A stretch of DNA of 64,000 nt from Nocardioides sp. T2.26MG-1 (GTDB lineage Bacteria; Actinomycetota; Actinomycetes; Propionibacteriales; Nocardioidaceae): the NCBI RefSeq assembly GCF_950101795.1, contig NZ_CATNLZ010000034.1, forward strand, positions 186,001 through 250,000. Reading direction: 5' to 3'. The position numbers were made by a program, and so were the translations under genes. Of the stretch, positions 36,601 through 44,673 are shown piece after piece. How positions within the stretch are numbered: the stretch's first letter is position 1; each line of letters begins with the position of its first letter. The notes below the pieces were generated by a model. That model saw only the letters and a list, made by a program, of their open reading frames with translations. It was not told the DNA's origin and made no database searches.

Positions 36601-39558
36601 CTCGAGTCGATGCTGGCCCGCGACGACGCCCAGCGGTCCGCGACGAGCCTGATCCGCGAGCAGGCCGACCCGGCCACCAGGCTGGGCGAGGCCGCCCAGC
36701 GCTACCTCGACAGCCTCTACGTCGCCGCCGAGGATCTGCTGCGCCACGAGACCCTCACCGGCGCCGACGGCACCGCAGTCAACATGGTCGACGCGCTGGA
36801 CACCGCCGTCGAGACCCTGGCGCCCGGGCTGTCGGATGAGCCCGCCTGGCCCACCCTGCGCGCCCACTTGCTCCTGCTCGGCGCGGCCGGGGAGAACCCC
36901 GTCGAAGCGCTCCGCGCCGCGGCCAGCGACCGGGAGCTGGAGAGCGCGCGCGACCGGGCAGCGGTCCTGGACTGGCGCCTGGACGCCTCCGGCCTGCGCA
37001 ACGCGGGCGCCGGGCCGCTGCCGTGGATGCCCGGGATCCCCGCCCGTCTGGCCGAGGACCCGCACTGGGGCGCCTACCTCTCCCAGCGCGCGCACCTGGT
37101 CGAGCACCTCGCCGTGCAGGTCCACACCCGCGCCGCCGAGCAGTCCTCGCTGCCGGTGTGGGCGCAGAACGGCATCCGTCCCGAGGCTGCCACGGTGGCC
37201 GACGTCGAGGTTTGGCGCGCAGCCATGCAGGTCCCCGTCGACGACCGGCGACCGACCGGAGCTCCGCAGCTGCAGAAGGCCTCCTCCACCTACCAGCGGC
37301 GCCTCAACCGGGCCGTCACTGGCGATCACACGCCGGCGCTCAAGGAATGGCGCCAGCTGCTCTACACGCTGGCCCCGCAGGTCCGCGACGACGAGTTCAC
37401 CCCGCTCTTGGCCGAGCGGCTGGCCGCGATGTCGCGCGCCGGCGTCACCGCCCACCAGCTGCTGCGCACCGCCACTGCCGCCGACCACCCGGCCGGCCCG
37501 CTCCCCGACGAGCACGCCGCGGCCGCGATCTGGTGGCGCATGGCCCGCCAGCTCACGCCGGCCGTCGCCGCGCAGATCGGCGACGGCTCCCACGGCGAGA
37601 GCGTCACCACCGACTGGGCTCCGCGGCTCGCGGACCTGTTCGGTCCAGAGCGGGCCGCGAGCATCCAGGCCAGCACCTGGTGGCCGGCGCTGGTCTCCAA
37701 CGTGGACCACGGCCTGCAGCGCGGCTGGCAGCTGGAGGCCCTGCTGGGCGCCGGCCGAGCGATGCCCAGCGACGGCTGGGAGGGCGTCGACGAGTGCCAG
37801 GCGCTGGTCTGGCGGACTTCGATCGCCCTGGAGACCGCGCCCGACGAGCACGCGCACGAGGTCCACTTCGACGAGCCGCCGGCAGACCTGTGGGAGGGCG
37901 TCGAGCCCGACCCGGCTGCGTTCGTCGACCACCCCGACGACGCCCCCTGGCCACTGGCCGAGGACCTCGAGCCGCCCGTCGACGTGGTCGACGAGCACCT
38001 GGGCAACGCGCTCGAGGAGGACCTGGTCATCGACGTCGACGAGGACCAGTACGTCGAACCCGACCTCACGCTGGCGGCCTACCTCCGCGACCTCGGCGGC
38101 GCCCGACTGGAGCCCACCGAGGCCGACATCCGGCTCATGTACCAGCGGGCCGAGGAGTGGAACTCCTCCCCTGTCACGCGTGAGCGAATGGTCGAGATCA
38201 ACGAGCTGGCCCAGGCCTTCTTCGAGGCCCGGTTCATCGACTCGTGGGGCCGTGACTACCTCACCGGCCGGTTCGGCGTCGACCTCGCCGGCGACGCGCG
38301 GTTCCGTCCCGGCCAGGCGCCGGCCGGGTGGACCAACCTGGTCGACCACCTCCGCGGCCGCGGCGTCAGCGACACCGAGATGCTCGCCACCGGGGTGGCG
38401 ACCGAGGCCAGCACCGGCCGCCTCATCGACCGGTTCCGCGACCGGGTGATGTTCCCCGTGATCCACCAGGGCGAGGTGCTCGGCTTCGTCGGCCGCCGCC
38501 GACCCGACCTCACCGACGCCGACAAGGCCGGACCGAAGTACCTCAACACCGCCGACACCCCGCTGTTCCACAAGGGCGCGCAGCTGTTCGGCGTCGTCGA
38601 CGAGCTGCTCGCCGAGGGCGCCGTCCCGGTGATCGTCGAGGGCCCGATGGACGCCGTCGCCGTCACCATCGCCAGCGCCGGCCTCTACGTCGGCGTGGCG
38701 CCGCTCGGCACGTCCCTGACCGACGAGCAGGCCGCCCAGCTGGCTGCCGTCGGCCGCGACCCGATCGTGGCCACCGACGCCGACCTCGCTGGCCAGGTCG
38801 CGGCCGAGCGCGACTTCTGGATGCTCACCCCGCACGGCCTCGACCCCGGTTTCGCCCGGTTCCCCGACGGCCTCGACCCGGCCGACCTGCTCGCCCAGCA
38901 CGGCCCTGCCGCGCTCACCGCCGCGGTGGCCAGCGGCCAGCCGGCCTTCCGGTCGCTGGGTGACCAGCTGCTCACCGAGCGGCTCGACAACCTCGCACCC
39001 GAGCAGGCGCGCGTGGCGGCCATGCGGATCCTCTCGGCCCGTCCCAGCCGCGCCTGGGAGCCGGGCGTCAACCAGGTGCGGGCACGGCTGCAGCTCTCCC
39101 AGATGCAGGCCCGCCGCGACCTGCGCGACGCGGTCAAGACCTGGGATGCCGACCCGCGGAAGGCGGCTCTGGCCGAGCTGCACAAGAGCAGCGACGTCCG
39201 CGCACGGCTCGCGGCCGCGGCCAACAAGACGCCCGCCGAGCGGTGGGCGCCGCTGGCCCGCGAGCTCGACCCGCGCCTGCTCGAGCAGGGCGACTGGGCC
39301 GCCACCGCGGCGATGCTGCAGCAGGCCCACGAGCAGGGTCATGACGTCGGCGCCGCCACGCGCGGGCTGGTCGCTGAGAAGCCGCTGGGCGACAGCCCCG
39401 CCCGTGACCTGCGCTACCGGGTCATGTCCCGTCTCGAGCTCCCGATCGACGACACCGGCGCCGGCAGCCCGGCGTCGACCACGTCGCAGGGTGCGGCCCG
39501 CGACCGGCAGGACGTCAACCGTCCGCGGCCGCCGCGCCCGGGCACTCCGCGCCGCTGA
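33646..39558 (+). CDS. MobF-type relaxase-helicase fused to a DnaG-like primase core
   Basis: 1970 residues, GTG start (ATG at 33658 is an alternative). Residues 1-about 350: TrwC/TraI relaxase with LTAGSGYDYLTRQVA (catalytic Tyr pair Y16/Y18) and the three-His metal site FTHRDSRAGDPDLHAHVAVAN (H269, H280, H282). About 590-1000: RecD/TraI helicase with APAGSGKTT, VIDEAGM, GDDQQLSAIG and YACTVHTAQGVT. About 1000-1470: unassigned linker. About 1470-1770: DnaG catalytic core (GRLIDRFRDRVMFPV, GFVGRR, GPKYLNTADTPLFHKG, the TOPRIM Glu in VIVEGPMDAV and the Asp pair in ATDADLAGQ). It nicks and unwinds the transferred strand and may also prime it. The primase zinc finger is absent. Confidence 0.95.
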   Translation: MTVTMSLHKLTAGSGYDYLTRQVAAMDATDKGHTGLASYYTEKGETPGVWLGSGMEGIEGLDAGDIVTADHMQSLFGSGHHPLATQRTKELDLRIGRDEAGRPTAADYKTAVRLGTPYKVYDNDISPFRIEVAKRIAALNEAVGLPGDWPVPAADRAKIRTEVAAEFFRAEHGREPADARELAATIAKHSRPKTNAVAGYDLTFSPVKSVSVLWAISDQKTAAVIERAHQAAIKDALDFIESRALFTRQGTNGVRQVDVRGLIATAFTHRDSRAGDPDLHAHVAVANKVQTLDGKWLAIDGRPLHKAVVSASETYNTALELHLVDALGVEFAERPNEDVRKRPIREIVGVDPELNRRFSKRRLSVEDRRKVLAAAFQATHGRPPTPVETIQLSQQATLETREAKHEPRSLAEQREAWNREAVEVLGTPQRVKQMVHGALNPKGAARSLADSAWFAKTTDRIVATMEGSRSTWQYWHVYAEAQRQVRAANVPTNQVSQVVDLLVSEVLDDHSVSMARPWDTISDPAELRRADGSSVYTQAGADLFTSSKVLAAEQRLVDAAGRHDGYAVEAASVELALLESTANGITLNAGQATLVREMATSGDRLQLAIAPAGSGKTTAMRALASAWADGGGTIIGLAPSAAAADALRSQIDTQTDTLAKLTHSLEQSRETGAAMPDWVAGIDSSTLVVIDEAGMADTLSLDAAVSYILERGGSVRLIGDDQQLSAIGAGGVLRDIRATHGALQLTELVRFKDPAEGAASLALREGKAEALGFYLDRDRVHVGDLATMTEDVFAAWQADRGAGLDSIMLAPTRDLVSELNQQARAHRLDGIDPADVAASGPVRRLADGNEASIGELIITRENDRRLRTSATDWVKNGDRWTVLEIHDGGDLTVQHTQHGRTVRLPADYVARSTELGYACTVHTAQGVTADTMHGLATGAESRQQLYTMMTRGAHANHVYLEVVGDGDPHSVIHPTLVRPLTPTDILESMLARDDAQRSATSLIREQADPATRLGEAAQRYLDSLYVAAEDLLRHETLTGADGTAVNMVDALDTAVETLAPGLSDEPAWPTLRAHLLLLGAAGENPVEALRAAASDRELESARDRAAVLDWRLDASGLRNAGAGPLPWMPGIPARLAEDPHWGAYLSQRAHLVEHLAVQVHTRAAEQSSLPVWAQNGIRPEAATVADVEVWRAAMQVPVDDRRPTGAPQLQKASSTYQRRLNRAVTGDHTPALKEWRQLLYTLAPQVRDDEFTPLLAERLAAMSRAGVTAHQLLRTATAADHPAGPLPDEHAAAAIWWRMARQLTPAVAAQIGDGSHGESVTTDWAPRLADLFGPERAASIQASTWWPALVSNVDHGLQRGWQLEALLGAGRAMPSDGWEGVDECQALVWRTSIALETAPDEHAHEVHFDEPPADLWEGVEPDPAAFVDHPDDAPWPLAEDLEPPVDVVDEHLGNALEEDLVIDVDEDQYVEPDLTLAAYLRDLGGARLEPTEADIRLMYQRAEEWNSSPVTRERMVEINELAQAFFEARFIDSWGRDYLTGRFGVDLAGDARFRPGQAPAGWTNLVDHLRGRGVSDTEMLATGVATEASTGRLIDRFRDRVMFPVIHQGEVLGFVGRRRPDLTDADKAGPKYLNTADTPLFHKGAQLFGVVDELLAEGAVPVIVEGPMDAVAVTIASAGLYVGVAPLGTSLTDEQAAQLAAVGRDPIVATDADLAGQVAAERDFWMLTPHGLDPGFARFPDGLDPADLLAQHGPAALTAAVASGQPAFRSLGDQLLTERLDNLAPEQARVAAMRILSARPSRAWEPGVNQVRARLQLSQMQARRDLRDAVKTWDADPRKAALAELHKSSDVRARLAAAANKTPAERWAPLARELDPRLLEQGDWAATAAMLQQAHEQGHDVGAATRGLVAEKPLGDSPARDLRYRVMSRLELPIDDTGAGSPASTTSQGAARDRQDVNRPRPPRPGTPRR

Positions 39559-39624
39559 AATCGACCTGATCCCCGGTCCGGTCGCTAGCCTTGGGCGGCC
39601 CCGTCCCCGGCCGATCAAGGTGCC

Positions 39625-40116
39625 ATGCCCGACACGAAGCAGCCCCGGCGCGCGACGCGTTCCCAGGTACGGCAGTTCCTCGCGGCCGCCGGCTACGAGG
39701 GCACTCCCCCGGACGACCTGGTGACCGAGTACGTCGAGCTGGTGAGCGCCGCGGGCCGTCCCGGGCTGCCCCGGCACCGGCTGGCGGTGCACCTGACTGC
39801 CCAGTCCGCGGGGTGGGCCGCGCCCGCCGTGGTGGCCTTCGAGGAGGCCTGGCGCGAGCAGCAGCAGACGCGCGCGCAGGCGTCCGCCGCGGCTCGAGAC
39901 ATGGCCACGCGTGACGCCGAGCGGGCCGCGGCCTATGTCGCCGGCGTGTGGGAGCGCACTGGTGCGGGACCGACCTGGGCCGAGCTGGGCGACGAGCTCG
40001 GCTGGTCGCCGGCGCTGCGGGCCCGGATCATCCGCCTGCTCGCGAACGACGGGGTGCTGACCTACAGCACGGAGCCGCGGTCGCTGGCCGCGGCCGCGGG
40101 AAGGATCGAGAGCTAG
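39625..40116 (+). CDS. Hypothetical protein with a C-terminal winged-helix-like segment
   Basis: 163 residues, 66 nt after the relaxase stop. Helical throughout. The middle is Ala/Arg/Gln-rich (EEAWREQQQTRAQASAAARDM), and the C-terminal segment GPTWAELGDELGWSPALRARIIRLLANDGVLTYS looks like a small winged helix. No family recognised. Probably co-transcribed with the relaxase and possibly a DNA-binding transfer accessory. Confidence 0.75.
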   Translation: MPDTKQPRRATRSQVRQFLAAAGYEGTPPDDLVTEYVELVSAAGRPGLPRHRLAVHLTAQSAGWAAPAVVAFEEAWREQQQTRAQASAAARDMATRDAERAAAYVAGVWERTGAGPTWAELGDELGWSPALRARIIRLLANDGVLTYSTEPRSLAAAAGRIES

Positions 40117-40204
40117 TCGCTGGCCATGACGTTGTGGTCACGTAGGAAGGTCGCGGCAGGAGGCTCCGCCTCTGCGCGCGTCATCTGCCACGACCTCGGA
40201 TTGG

Positions 40205-40594
40205 CTACAGGTACCTGCAGACCTCGTCGGCGTTGCAGGTCTCGGGTTCGGGTTCTGCGGCTGCGTCGCGGAGGGCGGCAACGTTGTCGCGGAGGGCGAG
40301 GAGATCGGCGATCTGGCGGTCGATGTCCGCCAGGCGTGCGTCGAGAAGGTCGCGGACGTGGCCGCAGGGAATCTCGCCTCCATCGCGGATGTCGAGGATC
40401 TGCTTGATCTGCGCGAGCGTGAGGCCAGCAGCCTGGCCGCGGTGGATGAAGTCGATCCGCACGACCGCTTCGGGCGTGTAGTCCCGGTAGCCCGACGGGG
40501 TGCGCTCGGCCTCTGGGAGCAGCCCCTGCTCCTCGTAGAACCGCAGGGTCTTGGCGGTGGTGCCGGCCGCCTCGGCGACTTCGCCGATCCTCAT
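40205..40594 (-). CDS. merR: Mercury-responsive MerR regulator
   Basis: 129 residues. An HTH (IGEVAEAAGTTAKTLRFYEEQGLL) and coiled-coil helix precede three Cys at C77, C120 and C126 (EIPCGHV and CNADEVC), the number and rough placement of the Hg(II)-binding Cys set of MerR (C82/C117/C126 in Tn501). The start at 40594 has GGAG upstream; a longer GTG start is possible. It is divergent from merA, with its operator in the intergenic space. It should act as a repressor without mercury and as an activator with it. Confidence 0.93.
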   Translation of the reverse strand: MRIGEVAEAAGTTAKTLRFYEEQGLLPEAERTPSGYRDYTPEAVVRIDFIHRGQAAGLTLAQIKQILDIRDGGEIPCGHVRDLLDARLADIDRQIADLLALRDNVAALRDAAAEPEPETCNADEVCRYL

Positions 40595-40619
40595 CTGGGT
40601 CTCCGATGTGTCACAGGTC

Positions 40620-40655
40620 ACAATGGACCTTCTCCTGTACTGGAAGGTCCATTGT
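40620..40655. promoter_or_regulatory. MerR operator/promoter of merA
   Basis: Perfect 13-bp inverted repeat ACAATGGACCTTC / GAAGGTCCATTGT with a 10-nt spacer, in the merR-merA intergenic region. MerR-type promoters have such a dyad between the -35 and -10 elements, with an over-long spacer that MerR corrects on metal binding. Confidence 0.85.
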
Positions 40656-40699
40656 GGCTGCATCAGGAGCTTTTCCCAAGACTCAGGGGAGGAATCGGG

Positions 40700-42124
40700 A
40701 TGCAGTCCAGGTACGACCTTGCGATCATCGGATCGGGTGGCGGAGCGTTCGCTGCGGCCATTCGCGCGACCACGCTGGGCAAGTCGGTGGTGATGGTCGA
40801 CCGCAGCACCTTCGGTGGCACGTGCGTGAACACCGGCTGCGTGCCGTCGAAGGCGCTCATCGCCGCCGCTGAGGCCCGCCAGACCGCTGCCGAGGCGGGC
40901 AACCGATTCCCGGGGATCGCCACCAGCGCGAACGCCGTGGACATGCCCGCGCTGATCGGCGGCAAGCAGGATCTCGTCGAGGAACTTCGGGGCGAGAAGT
41001 ACGTCGACGTCGCCGACTCCTACGGCTGGCAGATCCGCCGGGGTGGCGCCGCGTTCGCCGGCACCCCAGAAGCGCCCGTCCTGGAGGTCACCGCGGCGGA
41101 CGGTTCGGTCGAGACGATCGAGGCTGAGCACTATCTGGTGGCCACCGGCGCCAGAGCATGGGCCCCACCGATCGACGGTCTTGAGGAGGCCGGCTACCTG
41201 ACCTCGACCACGGCGATGGAGTTGACCGAGGTCCCCGACTCGCTGCTGGTGCTCGGCGGCGGCTACGTCGCCTTGGAGCAGGCCCAACTGTTCGCTCGGC
41301 TCGGGTCGAAGGTCACGCTGCTGGTTCGTTCCCGGCTGGCCTCGAAGGAGGAGCCGGAGGTCTCCAAGGCGCTGCAGGAGATCTTCGCCGACGAGAGCAT
41401 CCGCGTGGTCCGCCGTGCGGTCCCGACCCGCGTTGCCCGCGACGACGTCACGGGCCAGGTTGTTGTCACCGCTGACATCTCCGGCGGCGAGCAGGAATTC
41501 CGCGCTGACAAGGTCCTCGTCGCCCTCGGCCGACGGCCGGTCACCGATGGGCTGAACCTCGATGCGGTGGAGGTGAAGACCGGTGACGCGGGCGAGATCG
41601 TGGTCACCGACCAGCTGTTGTCCTCCAACCCGCGGATCTGGGCGGCCGGCGATGTCACCGGGCATCCGGAGTTTGTCTACGTCGCCGCTCACCACGGCAG
41701 CGTGGTCGCCGAGAACGCGTTCGCCGGTGCTGAGCGGTCTGTGGACTACACCCGGCTGCCGCGGGTGACGTTCACCAGCCCCGCCGTCGGTGCGGTCGGG
41801 ATGACCGAGGTCCAGGTTCTCGCGGCCGGGATCCGCTGCGACTGCCGGGTCCTGCCACTGGGTTACGTTCCCCGCGCTCTGGTCAACCGAGACACCCGCG
41901 GCTTCATCAAGCTGGTCGCGAACGCCGACACCGGCGAGATCCTCGGCCTCACCGCCGTCGCGAAAGACGCCGGCGAGCTCGCCGCCGCCGGGGTCCACAT
42001 CCTCGGCAAGACCGTCACCGAGGTCGCCGACGCCTGGGCGCCCTACCTGACCATGACCGAGGGCATCCGGATCGCCGCCAAGGCCTTCACCACCGACATC
42101 TCCAAGCTGTCCTGCTGCGCCTGA
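40700..42124 (+). CDS. merA: Mercuric reductase MerA
   Basis: 474 residues, ATG after GGGGAGGAA. It reduces Hg(II) to volatile Hg(0) with NADPH. FAD-binding GSGGGAFAAAI, redox-active Cys pair GGTCVNTGCVPSKAL (C42, C47), NAD(P)-binding VLGGGYVALEQAQL, AAGDVTGHPEFVYVAA and the C-terminal Cys pair KLSCCA (C472, C473), which receives Hg from the other subunit. The N-terminal HMA (NmerA) domain is absent, as is common in actinobacterial MerA. First gene of the plus-strand mer operon. Confidence 0.97.
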   Translation: MQSRYDLAIIGSGGGAFAAAIRATTLGKSVVMVDRSTFGGTCVNTGCVPSKALIAAAEARQTAAEAGNRFPGIATSANAVDMPALIGGKQDLVEELRGEKYVDVADSYGWQIRRGGAAFAGTPEAPVLEVTAADGSVETIEAEHYLVATGARAWAPPIDGLEEAGYLTSTTAMELTEVPDSLLVLGGGYVALEQAQLFARLGSKVTLLVRSRLASKEEPEVSKALQEIFADESIRVVRRAVPTRVARDDVTGQVVVTADISGGEQEFRADKVLVALGRRPVTDGLNLDAVEVKTGDAGEIVVTDQLLSSNPRIWAAGDVTGHPEFVYVAAHHGSVVAENAFAGAERSVDYTRLPRVTFTSPAVGAVGMTEVQVLAAGIRCDCRVLPLGYVPRALVNRDTRGFIKLVANADTGEILGLTAVAKDAGELAAAGVHILGKTVTEVADAWAPYLTMTEGIRIAAKAFTTDISKLSCCA

Positions 42125-42169
42125 CCCGCAGCCGACAGCCTGCACCCGACTCATGAAGGAGGCACCGCT

Positions 42170-42832
42170 TTGTCGGACCTCACGACGCAACTGCCCGACC
42201 GGCTCACCAACACCGCAGAGACCGGCCTTGACGCCGACCTGCTGATCCCGCTGCTGCGGCTGCTCGTCGAGGGCGACCCGGTCACCGTCGAGCAGCTCGC
42301 CGCGGCCGCCGGCCGTCCGGTCGACGACGTACGCACGGGTCTGGCCGCGGTGCCGGACACCGAGTACGACGACCAGGGCCGCATCATCGGCCAGGGCATC
42401 ACCCTGCGCCCCACCCCGCACCGGTTCACCGTCGCCGGCGAGGAGCTCTACACCTGGTGCGCCCTGGACACCCTGATCTTCCCGACCCTGCTCGAGCGCG
42501 CGGCGAGCGTGGAGTCGGTCTCCCCGACCAGCGGCGAGCCGATCCGGGTAACCATCGACCCCAGCGCCGGCGTGACCAGCGTCGAACCCGCCACCGCGGT
42601 GGTCTCGCTGGTCAACCCCGACCAGATCACCTCGATCCGCTCCTCCTTCTGCAACCAGGTCCACTACTTCACCTCCGATGAGGACGCCGCGGGCTGGCTG
42701 GCCGAGCACCCCAGCGCCGAGGTCGTGCCCGTGGCCGGGGCCTATCGGATCGGTACCGACCTCACGACCGGCTTCCTCAACCAGTTCCAGGCCGACGCGG
42801 CGGTGGCCGACGACGGCCACTGCTGCTGCTGA
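42170..42832 (+). CDS. merB: Organomercurial lyase MerB
   Basis: 220 residues, TTG start after AAGGAGG. It cleaves the carbon-mercury bond of organomercurials. Catalytic residues: C97 and D100 in TWCALDTLIFP and C161 in SSFCNQVHYF, matching C96/D99/C159 of the plasmid R831b enzyme. The protein ends in CCC, an extra possible Hg site not usual in MerB. 45 nt after merA and 29 nt before the next gene: one broad-spectrum mer operon. Confidence 0.96.
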   Translation: MSDLTTQLPDRLTNTAETGLDADLLIPLLRLLVEGDPVTVEQLAAAAGRPVDDVRTGLAAVPDTEYDDQGRIIGQGITLRPTPHRFTVAGEELYTWCALDTLIFPTLLERAASVESVSPTSGEPIRVTIDPSAGVTSVEPATAVVSLVNPDQITSIRSSFCNQVHYFTSDEDAAGWLAEHPSAEVVPVAGAYRIGTDLTTGFLNQFQADAAVADDGHCCC

Positions 42833-42861
42833 CAAAGAACACCGAAGGGAACTCAACTCCG

Positions 42862-43161
42862 ATGAAGTCCAACCACGACGACCAACCGGGAGGCAGCGGC
42901 CTGCTCCTCGGAGCCGGCGCCGCGCTGCTCATGGTCGCCTGCTGTGCCCTACTTCCCTTGCTCCTCGCCGGTGGTCTGCTGGCCGGTGTCGGCGGGTTCC
43001 TCGGCAACCCCGGGGTGATCGGCACCGGCATCGCCGTCCTGGTGCTCGCGGTCCTCGCGACCACGCGGCGCCGCAGCGGCGGCAACGACGCAAGGCATGG
43101 CTGTTGCCCGCCTGTGAACTCCACCCACCCCAGCGACACGAAGGACGACCAGAACCGATGA
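42862..43161 (+). CDS. Small Cys-pair membrane protein (MerF/MerT-like Hg uptake)
   Basis: 99 residues with two transmembrane helices. A vicinal Cys pair in the first (MVACCALLPLLLAGG) and a second Cys pair in the cytoplasmic tail (HGCCPPVN) match the four-Cys plan of MerF/MerT mercury importers, which pass Hg(II) to MerA. The sequence is too short to choose between MerF and a shortened MerT. It overlaps the lipoprotein gene by ATGA. Confidence 0.8.
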   Translation: MKSNHDDQPGGSGLLLGAGAALLMVACCALLPLLLAGGLLAGVGGFLGNPGVIGTGIAVLVLAVLATTRRRSGGNDARHGCCPPVNSTHPSDTKDDQNR

Positions 43162-43682
43162 CGATTACCCGCACCCGCCGCGCGACCCTCTCGGTCGCCG
43201 GCCTCCTGCTTGCAGGCTCCCTGGCTCTGACCGCCTGCGGAAACACCGACGCCACACCTGCCGCAGATGCGGGCACGCCTGCGGCGGTTACTAGCATTGA
43301 CGGCCAGAAGGTCAGCCTGCCCGCAACCGGGAAGCCGGCCGCGGTGTTCTTCTTCTCCGTCGGCTGCGGCGAATGCGTAGAAGGCGTCCGCTCCCTCGGC
43401 GAGGCCACCACCGCTGCCGAGAAGGCTGGTGTTGAGGCAGCCTTCCTCGCCGTCGACATGGACCCCGGCGAGTCCAAGGAGACCATCGAGGGTTTCATGG
43501 ACTACGTCGAGGCCGAGCACGTCCCTGCCGTGATCGACGAGGGCGCCGCCTTGTCGCGGCGGTTCGATGTCGCCGCACTGTCCACCCTTATCGTCGTCGA
43601 CGCCGACGGCACGGTGACCTTCCGCGCCACCGACCCCGACGCCAAGACGATCATCGCCGAGCTCGAGAAGGCCGGATCCTGA
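43158..43682 (+). CDS. Thioredoxin-like lipoprotein of the mer operon
   Basis: 174 residues. The lipobox LALTAC sends it to the outer face of the membrane. The thioredoxin-fold domain has FFFSVGCGECVEG (CxxC = CGEC) and VPAVIDEG (cis-Pro region), like the ResA/TlpA group. It could capture Hg(II) outside the cell as MerP does, or reduce thiols. Followed 3 nt later by a CcdA-like gene, its probable electron donor. Confidence 0.88.
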   Translation: MTITRTRRATLSVAGLLLAGSLALTACGNTDATPAADAGTPAAVTSIDGQKVSLPATGKPAAVFFFSVGCGECVEGVRSLGEATTAAEKAGVEAAFLAVDMDPGESKETIEGFMDYVEAEHVPAVIDEGAALSRRFDVAALSTLIVVDADGTVTFRATDPDAKTIIAELEKAGS

Positions 43683-43685
43683 CCC

Positions 43686-44606
43686 ATGGGCGGACTACTC
43701 ACCCTCGCCTTCGCTGCCGGAATGGTGGCCCCGGTCAACCCCTGCGGATTCGCACTGCTGCCAGCCTGGATCACCCAGACCCTCGGCGACACCGACGCCG
43801 CGCACATACCTGTGCGACTGGCCAAGGCGCTACGGTCCGGCACGGTGCTGGCAATCGGGTTCGCGGGTACCCTCGCGGCCGCCGGCCTCGTAGTGAGTGC
43901 GGGAGCCCGAGGTTTGATCCAGGCCGCGCCCCGCCTCGGCCTCGCCGTAGGCGTCATGCTGGTGCTCCTCGGCCTGTGGATGCTGGCCGGCCGTTCGATC
44001 TCCGTGCGGTTGCCCCGGATCACCGGCCGAGCAACCGAAGGCCTCCCGCCAACCGCCCGGATGCTGGTCTTCGGGATCGGCTACGCCCTCGCCTCCCTGT
44101 CGTGCACCTTCGGAGTGATCCTTGCTGTCATCGCCCAGGCACAGGCCACCGCCAGCTACGCGGGGCTGCTGCTGGTCTTCGGTGTCTACGCCGCCGGCTC
44201 AGCCAGCATCCTGCTGCTGCTCGCACTCGCGACCACCGCCGCGGGTACCGGCCTAACCCGCCACGTCGCACGCCTCGGGAGTTATGGCCCCCGGATCACC
44301 GGCTTCGTCTTGCTGCTCACCGGCGTCTACCTCGCGTGGTACTGGTGGCCCGCCGCCACCGCCGACAACAACCTCGTCGCGACCGGCCGTGCCGGCGGCG
44401 TCGCCGGGCTCTCAACGACCCTGTCCGGCTGGGTTCAGGCTCACACGGCGCCGATCGCGGCGCTCGCGGTCATCTCCCTCCTCGCAGTACTCGCCCTTGG
44501 CGCCGCCCATAGGCGGCGTCGGGCCAGTTCCGAATCGCCGGAGGCCTGCTGCGACACCACGAACGTCGGGCTCGGCGTGTCAGGCGGCGACCACGAGCGT
44601 CAGTAG
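43686..44606 (+). CDS. CcdA-like membrane protein of the mer operon
   Basis: 306 residues, about seven transmembrane helices, with Cys in NPCGFALLPA (helix 1) and SLSCTFGVI (helix 4), the CcdA pair. A C-terminal tail with EACCDTTN adds a further Cys pair. It either feeds electrons to the thioredoxin-like lipoprotein or, given the CC tail, transports Hg(II). Last gene of the mer operon. It parallels the ccdA-redoxin pair of the copper island. Confidence 0.87.
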   Translation: MGGLLTLAFAAGMVAPVNPCGFALLPAWITQTLGDTDAAHIPVRLAKALRSGTVLAIGFAGTLAAAGLVVSAGARGLIQAAPRLGLAVGVMLVLLGLWMLAGRSISVRLPRITGRATEGLPPTARMLVFGIGYALASLSCTFGVILAVIAQAQATASYAGLLLVFGVYAAGSASILLLLALATTAAGTGLTRHVARLGSYGPRITGFVLLLTGVYLAWYWWPAATADNNLVATGRAGGVAGLSTTLSGWVQAHTAPIAALAVISLLAVLALGAAHRRRRASSESPEACCDTTNVGLGVSGGDHERQ

Positions 44607-44673
44607 CCGACGACTGAGGGGGGCTTGGTCCGGGACTCAGCGACTCGACTGGAACATTCTTCGAAGGACGTGC

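Noticed and set aside
34996..39792. 1598-codon open frame antisense to the relaxase
   Set aside because: A GC-skew shadow of the true gene: no recognisable motifs, while the plus strand has a complete relaxase-helicase-primase.
33398..40116. Plasmid replication origin or rep gene near the relaxase
   Set aside because: No iterons, Rep or Par proteins could be identified; conjugation genes alone do not tell a plasmid from an integrative element.
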